Below are positions 1 to 5,574 of a stretch of 7,363 bases of DNA, piece by piece (the stretch's first letter is position 1; every line of letters starts with the position of its first letter). The DNA is from Hyphomicrobiales bacterium. GTDB taxonomy: Bacteria > Pseudomonadota > Alphaproteobacteria > Rhizobiales > Xanthobacteraceae. Location of the stretch: contig JAPLPC010000193.1 of NCBI GenBank assembly GCA_026400425.1, positions 1,625-8,987 on the forward strand. The letters are read 5' to 3'. Below the pieces are notes generated by a model. That model saw only the letters and a program-made list of their open reading frames with translations. It was not told where the DNA came from and did not search any database. The translations under genes and the position numbers were made by a program.

Positions 1-590
1 CGGTGATCCTCGGCGGCTTCGGCGGCGAGACCGCTGCAGCTGGCGCCGGCGGCACCGGCGAAGTGCGGCCGGTCAAGCTAGGCTCGGCGGATGATGCCGC
101 CTTCATCATGAAGAACGCGCAGAAGGTCATCATCGTGCCCGGTTACGGCATGGCGGTGGCGCAGGCACAGCACGCGCTGCGCGAAATGGCCGACACACTC
201 AAGAAGGAAGGCGTCGAGGTGAAATACGCCATTCACCCGGTTGCCGGCCGTATGCCCGGCCACATGAACGTGCTGCTGGCCGAAGCCAACGTGCCCTATG
301 ACGAGGTGTTCGAACTCGAGGACATCAATTCGGAATTCGCGCAGGCCGACGTGGCCTTCGTGATCGGCGCCAACGACGTCACCAATCCGGCCGCCGAAGA
401 CGACAAGACCTCGCCGATCTATGGCATGCCGGTGCTGCAGGTCTGGAAGGCGGGCACCGTGATGTTCATCAAGCGCTCGCTGGCGTCGGGCTATGCCGGC
501 ATCGACAACCCGTTGTTCTATCGCGACAACACCATGATGCTGCTCGGCGACGCCAAGAAGATGACCGAGAACATCGTCAAGGGCATGTGA
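1..590 (+). CDS. pntB: NAD(P) transhydrogenase subunit beta, C-terminal part (partial, 5' end outside window)
   Basis: The enzyme is the membrane-bound proton-translocating transhydrogenase, which moves hydride between NADH and NADP+ using the proton gradient and so supplies NADPH. Only the cytoplasmic domain III, which binds NADP(H), is visible; the membrane domain II must lie to the left. The reading frame is open from the first full codon at 3 (GTG, here an internal valine) to TGA at 588-590. Visible family landmarks are the dinucleotide fingerprint GYGMAVAQAQ starting at 141, HPVAGRMPGHMNVLLAEA from about 234, GANDVTNPAA with its conserved Asp at 375-377, the Lys-Arg pair at 471-476 expected to contact the NADP 2'-phosphate, and the GYAGIDNP/LLGDAKK end. 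A Gly/Ala-rich linker (first ~20 residues) joins it to domain II. A strong terminator follows 21 bases after the stop. Assignment is very secure; only the 5' extent is unknown. Confidence 0.97.
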   Translation, partial: VILGGFGGETAAAGAGGTGEVRPVKLGSADDAAFIMKNAQKVIIVPGYGMAVAQAQHALREMADTLKKEGVEVKYAIHPVAGRMPGHMNVLLAEANVPYDEVFELEDINSEFAQADVAFVIGANDVTNPAAEDDKTSPIYGMPVLQVWKAGTVMFIKRSLASGYAGIDNPLFYRDNTMMLLGDAKKMTENIVKGM

Positions 591-611
591 GCAACCCTCC
601 GATCCAGAACG

Positions 612-643
612 AAAAATGCCCGGTCTCAAAACCGGGCATTTTT
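612..643. terminator. Bidirectional rho-independent terminator between pntB and the VOC gene
   Basis: A perfect 13-bp inverted repeat, AAAAATGCCCGGT (612-624) and ACCGGGCATTTTT (631-643), encloses a 6-base loop CTCAAA. The stem has a GC core, a T run on its right side and an A run on its left, so RNA from either strand forms a GC hairpin ending in U residues. It sits 21 bases after the pntB stop and 21 bases beyond the stop of the converging minus-strand VOC gene, exactly where a shared terminator is expected. Confidence 0.93.
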
Positions 644-664
644 GTTGGGGTTGGCTCTGGCGCG

Positions 665-1042
665 TTATGCCGGGACGCGGTGTAGCGCGCAGATCTTGTT
701 GCCATCGGGGTCGCGCAGATAAGCGAGATACATCTTCACGCCGCCCTCGCGGACGCCCGGGGGCTCTTCACACGTGGTGCCGCCATTGGCGATGCCGGCA
801 GCGTGCCAAGCGTCGGCTTCTTCTTGCGACTTGGCCAGGAAGCCGATGGTGCCGCCATTGGCTGGGGTTGCCGGCTTGCCGTCGATCGGCTTCGAGACCG
901 AGAAAGTGCCGGTCTTGGTGCGGTAGAAAATGCGATGGCGATCGACAACGGCGGGCTCGACACCCAGCGTCCCGAGCAGCTTGTCGTAAAACGCTTTTGC
1001 CTTTTCCAGGTCGTTGGTGCCAATCATGACGTGCGAAAACAT
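665..1042 (-). CDS. VOC (glyoxalase / bleomycin-resistance fold) family protein
   Basis: This 125-residue protein has the length of a single vicinal-oxygen-chelate module pair. It begins MFSHVMIGTNDLEKAKAFYDKLL, the typical beta-alpha start with 'ND..KA..FYD.LLG', and ends with the second-module signature YLRDPDGNKICALHR. The start ATG at 1042 is preceded on the minus strand by AGAGG about 8 bases upstream, a good ribosome binding site. VOC proteins include metal-dependent lyases, isomerases, dioxygenases and antibiotic-binding proteins; the substrate here cannot be read from the sequence. An N-terminal His (residue 4) is present, but the Glu that often follows DPDGN as a metal ligand (DPDGNxIE) is replaced by IC, so classical glyoxalase I chemistry is doubtful. 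The gene is probably monocistronic: it converges on pntB at a shared terminator and diverges from the antiporter gene. Confidence 0.9.
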   Translation of the reverse strand: MFSHVMIGTNDLEKAKAFYDKLLGTLGVEPAVVDRHRIFYRTKTGTFSVSKPIDGKPATPANGGTIGFLAKSQEEADAWHAAGIANGGTTCEEPPGVREGGVKMYLAYLRDPDGNKICALHRVPA

Positions 1043-1092
1043 CTCGTTTCCTCTCTTTGTTCTTTTTCGAGCTCACCACACGGTGATGCCTG

Positions 1093-1122
1093 ACTATACG
1101 CATTGCATGTGATGGTTGGCGA
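1093..1122 (-). promoter_or_regulatory. Candidate sigma-70 promoter for the VOC gene
   Basis: On the minus strand a TATAGT -10 box (1093-1098; one mismatch from TATAAT) lies 18 bases downstream of TCGCCA (1117-1122), a weak -35. Transcription would start near 1086, giving a 5' leader of roughly 45 bases before the ATG at 1042. A short inverted repeat TCACC-ACAC-GGTGA (1073-1086) lies at the predicted start site and could be a leader hairpin or operator half-sites. The -10 match is good and the -35 is poor. Confidence 0.45.
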
Positions 1123-1151
1123 GTGGGGGCAGCTTGACGCAGCCACGCAAC

Positions 1152-1181
1152 CTGACAGCGTCATCGCGCTTAGCGTATGTT
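1152..1181 (+). promoter_or_regulatory. Candidate sigma-70 promoter for the antiporter-cupin operon
   Basis: CTGACA (1152-1157; one mismatch from TTGACA) is followed after 18 bases by TATGTT (1176-1181; two mismatches from TATAAT). It is upstream of the antiporter ATG at 1221 and would give a leader of about 30 bases. An alternative -35, TTGACG at 1134-1139, matches better by itself but has no acceptable -10 at 16-18 bases. Confidence 0.38.
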
Positions 1182-1220
1182 GCCCCTCCCGTTTCTCGAA
1201 TTCATCAGGTTAGTGCTCCG

Positions 1221-2306
1221 ATGTCCGCACACCCCGTGCCCCGTTCGTCATGGATGTTTCCGGCAGCGGCCGTCGCATTCGTCGCTGTCACTGGCGCGAT
1301 GGGGATCGGCTTCACGCCCTCAGTCTCCGGCATCGTGTTTGCCGTGGTGCTGCTGGCGATTCTGTTCGGCACGGTGTTTGCCGCCGTCCACCATGCGGAG
1401 GTCATCGCCCACAAGATCGGTGAGCCCTATGGCACCCTGCTGCTGACCCTGTCGGTCATCATCATCGAGGTGGCGGTGATTGCCACCATCATGATCGGCG
1501 ACAAATCGGCGCCGACCTTGGCACGGGATACCGTTTTTGCGGTGGTCATGATCGTCTGCAATGGCATGGTCGGCCTGTGCATCCTGGCCGGCGGGCTTCG
1601 CTACAGCGAGCAGGAGTTTCAGGTTTCGGGCGGAAAGATCTACTTGAGCGTGCTGATCGTCCTCTCGACCATCACGCTGATTCTACCCAATTACACGCTG
1701 GCGACGTCGGGCCCGCTATTCTCCGAACTGCAACTCGCCTTCGTCAGCGTCGTGACCATGATTCTCTACGGTCTGTTCCTGTATACGCAGACCGTTCTGC
1801 ACCGGGACTATTTCATCAATGACGACGATGATGACGGCGGGCTTCCGCCGACCCATTCGATCGCCGCCAACGCCGTTCTCCTCGTGGTATCGCTGGTCAC
1901 GGTGGTGCTGCTGGCCAAATCCTTCTCGGTGGTGGTGGATGCCGGAGGCGCTGCCATCGGCGCGCCTGCGGCCTTTACGGGAATCGTGGTCGCCTTGCTC
2001 GTGCTGATGCCCGAAGGTCTCGCTGCGTTTTCCGCGGCCCGTCACAATAAGCTGCAGAAGAGCATCAACCTGTCATTGGGCTCGGCCCTCGCCACCATCA
2101 GCCTCACCATTCCTGCGGTCGCCGTGGTCGCCACAATTCTCGACAAACCGCTCGTGCTCGGCCTGCCGCCCAGCGAGATCACGCTGCTGGTCATGACATT
2201 CGCTATCAGCATGCTGACATTCGCCACGGGCGTGACCAACATCCTGTTCGGCATGGTGCACATGCTGGTGTTTGCTGTATTCCTGCTGACGGTATTCGCA
2301 CCGTAA
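1221..2306 (+). CDS. chaA: ChaA-type calcium (sodium/potassium):proton antiporter
   Basis: A 361-residue inner-membrane protein of the Ca2+:cation antiporter superfamily, ChaA/CAX branch, which exports Ca2+ and sometimes Na+ or K+ in exchange for protons. Nearly the whole length is hydrophobic, consistent with about 10-11 membrane segments in two inverted halves. The alpha-1 repeat is seen at residues 57-90 (HHAEVIAHKIGEPYGTLLLT, then IIIEV with Glu83) and alpha-2 at about 258-305 (LMPEGLAAFSAARHN with Glu265, then GSALATISLTIP). Between the halves lies the family's acidic loop, here five consecutive Asp (201-205). I chose the ATG at 1221 because the protein then starts with a short tail before the first membrane segment. 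The open frame extends upstream to 1116, but those residues look like non-coding read-through and would overlap the candidate promoter. The ribosome binding site is weak (AGG at 1207-1209). The cupin gene follows 15 bases after the stop. Ion preference cannot be told from sequence. Confidence 0.93.
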   Translation: MSAHPVPRSSWMFPAAAVAFVAVTGAMGIGFTPSVSGIVFAVVLLAILFGTVFAAVHHAEVIAHKIGEPYGTLLLTLSVIIIEVAVIATIMIGDKSAPTLARDTVFAVVMIVCNGMVGLCILAGGLRYSEQEFQVSGGKIYLSVLIVLSTITLILPNYTLATSGPLFSELQLAFVSVVTMILYGLFLYTQTVLHRDYFINDDDDDGGLPPTHSIAANAVLLVVSLVTVVLLAKSFSVVVDAGGAAIGAPAAFTGIVVALLVLMPEGLAAFSAARHNKLQKSINLSLGSALATISLTIPAVAVVATILDKPLVLGLPPSEITLLVMTFAISMLTFATGVTNILFGMVHMLVFAVFLLTVFAP

Positions 2307-2321
2307 CGCAAGGAAGCTCCG

Positions 2322-2609
2322 ATGCTCGCTGCCCAGTCCGACATTCAGCAGGACACGCCCGAAGTTCGCGTCACCGAATGGCGCCTGGCCCCGGGGGCGG
2401 CTACGGGCCACCATACGCACGGCATGGACTATGTGATCGTGCCGGTCACGACCAGCGTGATGACCATCGTGGCGCCCGACGGCACCCGCTCGCAGGCCCC
2501 GATCACCGCCGGCAAGTCCTATTTCCGCAAGGCCGGCGTCGAGCATGACGTGCTCAACGAGACCGACAAGGAAATCGTCTTCCTGGAAGTCGAGATCAAG
2601 CAGAAGTAA
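2322..2609 (+). CDS. Small single-domain cupin protein
   Basis: A 95-residue protein consisting of one cupin beta-barrel. Motif 1 is HHTHGMDY (His30, His31, His33, with Tyr37 where the canonical Glu region would sit), and motif 2 is GKSYFRKAGVEHDVLN (residues 64-79, His75). His31, His33 and His75 are the likely metal ligands. Motif 2 follows the canonical spacing except that the usual Pro is Lys70. The start ATG at 2322 has a good ribosome binding site, AAGGA at 2310-2314. The 15-base gap from the antiporter stop implies co-transcription and possible coupling. Small cupins of this type may be enzymes, sugar-isomerase-like or ligand-sensing proteins; no substrate can be assigned. No signal peptide is seen, so it is cytoplasmic. 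Confidence 0.88.
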   Translation: MLAAQSDIQQDTPEVRVTEWRLAPGAATGHHTHGMDYVIVPVTTSVMTIVAPDGTRSQAPITAGKSYFRKAGVEHDVLNETDKEIVFLEVEIKQK

Positions 2610-2641
2610 GAAGCGCGATGGGGACAGTTTTTTAGGAAGGC

Positions 2642-2672
2642 CTTGAAGGACAGTCTTGAAGGACGCTCTTGG
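2642..2672. repeat. 13-base tandem direct repeat upstream of the exported-protein pair
   Basis: CTTGAAGGACAGT (2642-2654) is followed directly by CTTGAAGGACGCT (2655-2667) and then by CTTGG (2668-2672), giving two full units and a partial third at an exact 13-base period. The ten bases CTTGAAGGAC are identical in the two full copies. The repeat lies in the 95-base gap between the cupin stop and the start at 2705, where the promoter of the downstream pair should be. It may be a regulator-binding site or a slippage duplication; neither reading is proven. Confidence 0.6.
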
Positions 2673-2704
2673 CGGTGGCCCGGGAAATCGGCTAGGTTTC
2701 CGCC

Positions 2705-3097
2705 ATGGGCGATGGTCTGCGACGTAGTCTGGCAATGGTACTGGCGGTGGCGCTTGTCGTCGCCGGCATGCCCATGGCGCACGCCATGCCGGCCGACGTC
2801 TCCGCGATCGCAGCCGCCCAGCATCATGGCGATCCCGTCGTGGAGGCGACCTCTCACGGCCATCATTGCGATGAGCAAGCCACAGAGGCCGCATCCGCCG
2901 ACGACGCCGGGCAAGCCGACGCTGCAGCTCCCTGCAAATGCTTGAACTGCAGCCTGTGCGTCGCCGGCTTCTTCAATCCGATATCTTGTCCTGTGACCTT
3001 CGATCGCGCTCTGATCGCCACGTTTGTATATGGTTGGCATCGCACCGCCGATCGATCCCGGCATCCCCATCCTCGGCAACTGAGCAACGGCGCCTGA
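2705..3097 (+). CDS. Small exported His/Cys-rich protein, probable metal-binding (DUF2946-like architecture)
   Basis: A 130-residue protein with a clear signal peptide: a positive start (R6, R7), a hydrophobic core at about 9-22 and a likely cleavage site after AHA at residue 27. The mature part has histidine clusters (H40, H41, H51, H53, H54 next to C55), an acidic/alanine stretch (57-75) and a cysteine motif C77-x-C79-x2-C82-x2-C85, with another Cys at 95. The C-terminus is short and basic with His-Pro repeats. Signal peptide, His cluster, Cys cluster and basic-proline tail resemble small periplasmic proteins such as DUF2946 members found beside copper genes; this is a resemblance in layout, not a confirmed family hit. 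The start ATG has a modest AGG 8 bases upstream. The gene for a barrel with a metal-motif N-terminus lies 57 bases downstream on the same strand, supporting a joint envelope metal role. Function is otherwise unknown. Confidence 0.78.
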   Translation: MGDGLRRSLAMVLAVALVVAGMPMAHAMPADVSAIAAAQHHGDPVVEATSHGHHCDEQATEAASADDAGQADAAAPCKCLNCSLCVAGFFNPISCPVTFDRALIATFVYGWHRTADRSRHPHPRQLSNGA

Positions 3098-3126
3098 GCG
3101 CCGACACATGCCGTCGTCTGACGGCA
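3088..3126 (+). other. Two small hairpins at the junction of the exported-protein pair
   Basis: CGGCGC-CTGA-GCGCCG (3088-3103) is a 6-bp stem whose loop contains the stop codon of the upstream gene. TGCCGTC-GTCT-GACGGCA (3109-3126) is a 7-bp stem just before the next gene. Neither is followed by a T run, so they are not typical terminators. They may set mRNA stability or differential expression in a bicistronic message. Confidence 0.5.
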
Positions 3127-3154
3127 CATGGTTTCAGTTTCAATCGAGGATCAG

Positions 3155-4600
3155 ATGAATCCGCTTTTCATTCGCCGCGGCCGATGCCGCGCATTTCGCT
3201 GGCTGTTGCCGCTGGCGCTCTCCACCGTTTCCGCTGCCGCAGTCGGTCAAACCATGGACCCGGGCAGGACGGACCACAGCCACATGGACCATTCCCAAAT
3301 GGATCATGCCAAATCGGGCCAAACAGGGCCCGCTTCGGTCCGGAAACCGGCGCCCAAAAGATTGAAGTCGTCGCGGCCGAAGCCGGTGACGGATCACAGC
3401 CAGCACGACAGCGGCGGTCACGCCGGCCATGCCATGACGATGCCAAGCGCGTTCGGGCCGTATGCCGCGACCCGCGACGCCTCGGGCACCAGTTGGCAGC
3501 CCGACGTGTCGCCGCATGAGGGCATTCATCAGCGACTCGCCGAATGGAGCATCATGAGCCATGGCTCGGTCAATCTGAACTATGCGCGACAGGACGGGCC
3601 GCGCGGTGCCAGCCAGACCTTCGTCACCGGCATGTTGATGACGATGGCGCAGCGTCAGCTCGGCGACGGTACGCTCGGTGTCCGTGCCATGATGTCGCCG
3701 GAGCCGTTCATGGGGCCGAACGGCTATCCACTATTGCTCGCCACCGGCGAGACGGCGGACGGCAGGAGCCACCTGATCGATCGCCAGCATCCGCATGAGC
3801 TGTTCATGGAGCTGGCAGCGACTTACAGCTACAATCTCTCCAAGACCACCAGCATCTTCATCTATGGCGGCCTGCCGGGCGAGCCGGCGCTCGGGCCGCC
3901 GGCCTTCATGCATCGCACGTCGGGCATGGACAATCCGGAGGCGCCGATCAGTCACCACTGGCTGGATTCGACCCACATCACTTTCGGTGTCGTCACGCTC
4001 GGAACGGTCATCGACACCTGGAAGTTCGAGGCCTCCACCTTTCGTGGTCGCGAGCCGGATCAGTATCGCTACGATATCGAGCGTCCGTGGCTCGACAGCT
4101 TTTCCGGCCGGGTGAGCTGGAATCCGACCCGCGAATGGTCGATGCAGGTGTCCTACGGCCATTTGAACTCGTCGGAGCAGTTGGCGCCCCTGATCAACGA
4201 GGATCGTGTCACTGCCTCGGCGATCTACACCACCCCGTTCGGTGATGGCCATCTGTGGAGCAGCACGGCGTCCTGGGGTCGCAAGATAACGGACGGCAAG
4301 ACGCTGGATGCCTTTCTGTTCGAGAGCACGGCGATCCTGAAGCAGAACGTCACCTTGTTCATGCGGGCGGAGCGGGTCGATCAAAGCGAGCTCACGCATC
4401 ACATGGCGGGGCTGGAGGGGCGGGCCTTCACGGTGAGCAAGGTGTCGGCGGGCGGGGTCTACGACTTCCTGCGCACCGATCATGCCAAGTTCGGCGTGGG
4501 CGGCCTGGCGAGTCGCTACGTGCTGCCGGAGGATCTCAAGCCGCTCTACGGACGCGATCTCACCAGTTTCATGCTGTTCGCGCGGCTGAAAATCATCTGA
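3155..4600 (+). CDS. Predicted outer-membrane beta-barrel with His/Met-rich metal-binding N-terminus
   Basis: A 481-residue exported protein. Residues 1-31 form a signal peptide (basic start, hydrophobic core 16-30, cleavage near AVG/Q32). Residues 34-96 are disordered and metal-ligand rich: Asp-His-Ser/Ala units with Met at 40-52, another DHS at 80-82, and HAGHAMTM at 89-96. This pattern is known from CopB/PcoB-type copper-resistance proteins. From about 118 to the end, alternating polar/hydrophobic strands rich in Tyr, Trp and Phe, ending in TSFMLFARLKII, suggest an outer-membrane barrel. The barrel is not recognisably CopB; it carries its own His motifs, H212-P-H214, H253, H267-H268 and H274 (DSTHITFG). 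I chose ATG 3155, with GAGGA at 3146-3150, over ATG 3128, which lacks a ribosome binding site and would add nine residues before the signal peptide. I believe similar hypothetical proteins occur near multicopper oxidases, but I could not check this. No strong terminator follows. Confidence 0.82.
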   Translation: MNPLFIRRGRCRAFRWLLPLALSTVSAAAVGQTMDPGRTDHSHMDHSQMDHAKSGQTGPASVRKPAPKRLKSSRPKPVTDHSQHDSGGHAGHAMTMPSAFGPYAATRDASGTSWQPDVSPHEGIHQRLAEWSIMSHGSVNLNYARQDGPRGASQTFVTGMLMTMAQRQLGDGTLGVRAMMSPEPFMGPNGYPLLLATGETADGRSHLIDRQHPHELFMELAATYSYNLSKTTSIFIYGGLPGEPALGPPAFMHRTSGMDNPEAPISHHWLDSTHITFGVVTLGTVIDTWKFEASTFRGREPDQYRYDIERPWLDSFSGRVSWNPTREWSMQVSYGHLNSSEQLAPLINEDRVTASAIYTTPFGDGHLWSSTASWGRKITDGKTLDAFLFESTAILKQNVTLFMRAERVDQSELTHHMAGLEGRAFTVSKVSAGGVYDFLRTDHAKFGVGGLASRYVLPEDLKPLYGRDLTSFMLFARLKII

Positions 4601-4615
4601 AACAAATGCCCACGG

Positions 4616-4640
4616 CGGATCGGAACTTGCCTTCGATCCG
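4616..4640 (+). terminator. Weak hairpin after the barrel gene, possible terminator
   Basis: CGGATCG (4616-4622) and CGATCCG (4634-4640) form a 7-bp stem, extendable by AA/TT with one bulged G, 16 bases after the stop at 4600. No T run follows, so if it acts in termination it is inefficient or rho-assisted. The rest of the 107-base gap to the next gene shows nothing else convincing except the ribosome binding site GAGG at 4696-4699. Confidence 0.3.
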
Positions 4641-4707
4641 ACGTGATTGATCCCTGAATCAGCCTCAAACTTCGAGCATCTAGCAGTCGGGGAATGAGGC
4701 CGGGTTC

Positions 4708-5553
4708 ATGCTCAAGAAGTATCTTTCGAAATTTACCGTCGATATCCTGCCATCGGTTTTTGCCACCGTGGTGGGTGCCTATATCGTCAACTACTACATT
4801 ATCCCAAAGGCGCGGGACGATCGCCCGCCTGCGACCGCCGCTGCTGCATCCACCCCGACGCAAGCCGGCCAGAGCAAAGCCCCTCAGATCAAAGCCACGG
4901 ACGCCAAGCCGGACGCGAGCGCCGATCAGCCTGTGAATGCTTCCGAAGCCGCCCAGACTGCCGGCAAGAAGCCGATCGACAAAGCCGGCTCGGACAAGTC
5001 CGACAAGGCGGAAGGCGCCAAGGCGCCGGAGAAGGCTGCCGAATCGCGTCGCCATAATCCCCGTGAAAAGACCGTTGCCAAGGCCGAGCCGTCGGCTGTC
5101 GTCCCGCCATCGACGCCGGTCGTTGCCACCGTCGGTGCTGCGCCTGCGGGCGATGTGAACGACCTTGCCCGCGCCGCCATCGAGCGGCTGAGCCGCGGTG
5201 AAAAGATCGAAACGCCGCGTGCGGTGGAGGTTCCGCGTGCAGCCGAGCGCACGGCGTCTGTGCAGCCCCAACCGGCAGCCATATTGCCGCCGACTCAGCA
5301 GGCGCAGCCGATGCAGCAACTGCCGCCTCCGATCGTGCTGTCGAATCCGAGCGTCGAAAATCCGATGTCGTCGACTGGACGTTTTGAGGCGTCGCGCGAT
5401 CCGCGTCCGCCCGGCAATGTCCCTGTCCCCATGCGGGGCGATCTGCAGGCCAATGCCGATGACGGCGGCGGTCGCACCAATGTCGTCGAGGACGTGCTCA
5501 GTGGCGCCAAGTCGATGTTCGACAAGGTGATCCCGCGGTCGTTCGAGCGCTGA
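4708..5553 (+). CDS. Membrane-anchored Ala/Pro/Lys-rich hypothetical protein
   Basis: A 281-residue protein that I do not recognise. It has a basic N-terminal tail (K3, K4, K8) and a single membrane segment at about 11-33 (ILPSVFATVVGAYIVNYYII). A long low-complexity region of Ala, Lys, Pro, Thr and Gln follows, so it is anchored in the inner membrane with either a periplasmic or a cytoplasmic tail. Within it, 85-125 is a Lys/Ala/Asp-rich helical-looking stretch and 153-168 (DVNDLARAAIERLSRG) looks like a short ordered helix. The C-terminus, from about 262 (NVVEDVLSGAKSMFDKVIPRSFER), is a likely amphipathic helix. The layout recalls TonB or a septal/envelope spanning protein, but no TonB C-terminal domain is visible. 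The start ATG at 4708 has GAGG 8 bases upstream. The gene converges on the TPR lipoprotein with only 21 bases between their stops and no clear terminator. Confidence 0.8.
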   Translation: MLKKYLSKFTVDILPSVFATVVGAYIVNYYIIPKARDDRPPATAAAASTPTQAGQSKAPQIKATDAKPDASADQPVNASEAAQTAGKKPIDKAGSDKSDKAEGAKAPEKAAESRRHNPREKTVAKAEPSAVVPPSTPVVATVGAAPAGDVNDLARAAIERLSRGEKIETPRAVEVPRAAERTASVQPQPAAILPPTQQAQPMQQLPPPIVLSNPSVENPMSSTGRFEASRDPRPPGNVPVPMRGDLQANADDGGGRTNVVEDVLSGAKSMFDKVIPRSFER

Positions 5554-5574
5554 TCCGCAGCGCCGGCAAAGATG

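Noticed and set aside
1116..1220. Upstream extension of the antiporter reading frame
   Set aside because: No ribosome binding site or membrane-protein features; it would overlap the candidate promoter, and the ATG at 1221 fits the usual family start.
2619..2634. GGGGACAG followed by a six-T run after the cupin gene, as a terminator or mobile-element trace
   Set aside because: No stem precedes the T run, and no inverted terminal repeats or transposase remnant lie nearby; the short motif alone is not enough.
2637..2644. AAGGCCTT palindrome
   Set aside because: Eight-base palindrome with no loop and no second copy; expected by chance at this scale.
2073..2894. Long minus-strand open frame (273 codons) opposite the antiporter and cupin genes
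   Set aside because: Its product is Arg/His-rich and low in hydrophobic pattern, typical of the antisense of GC-rich genes. The plus strand here encodes two clear protein families.
3128..3154. Earlier ATG for the barrel gene
   Set aside because: No Shine-Dalgarno nearby, it lies right after a hairpin, and it would put nine residues ahead of a normal signal peptide.
3731..4483. Minus-strand open frame of 250 codons opposite the barrel gene
   Set aside because: Antisense shadow; Arg-rich composition, no recognisable domain, and the plus-strand frame has a signal peptide and barrel pattern.
4546..5319. Minus-strand open frame of 257 codons opposite the 4708-5553 gene
   Set aside because: Arg/Gly/Leu-rich shadow. 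The plus-strand frame has a proper ribosome binding site and membrane anchor, although its low complexity makes the choice slightly less certain than elsewhere.
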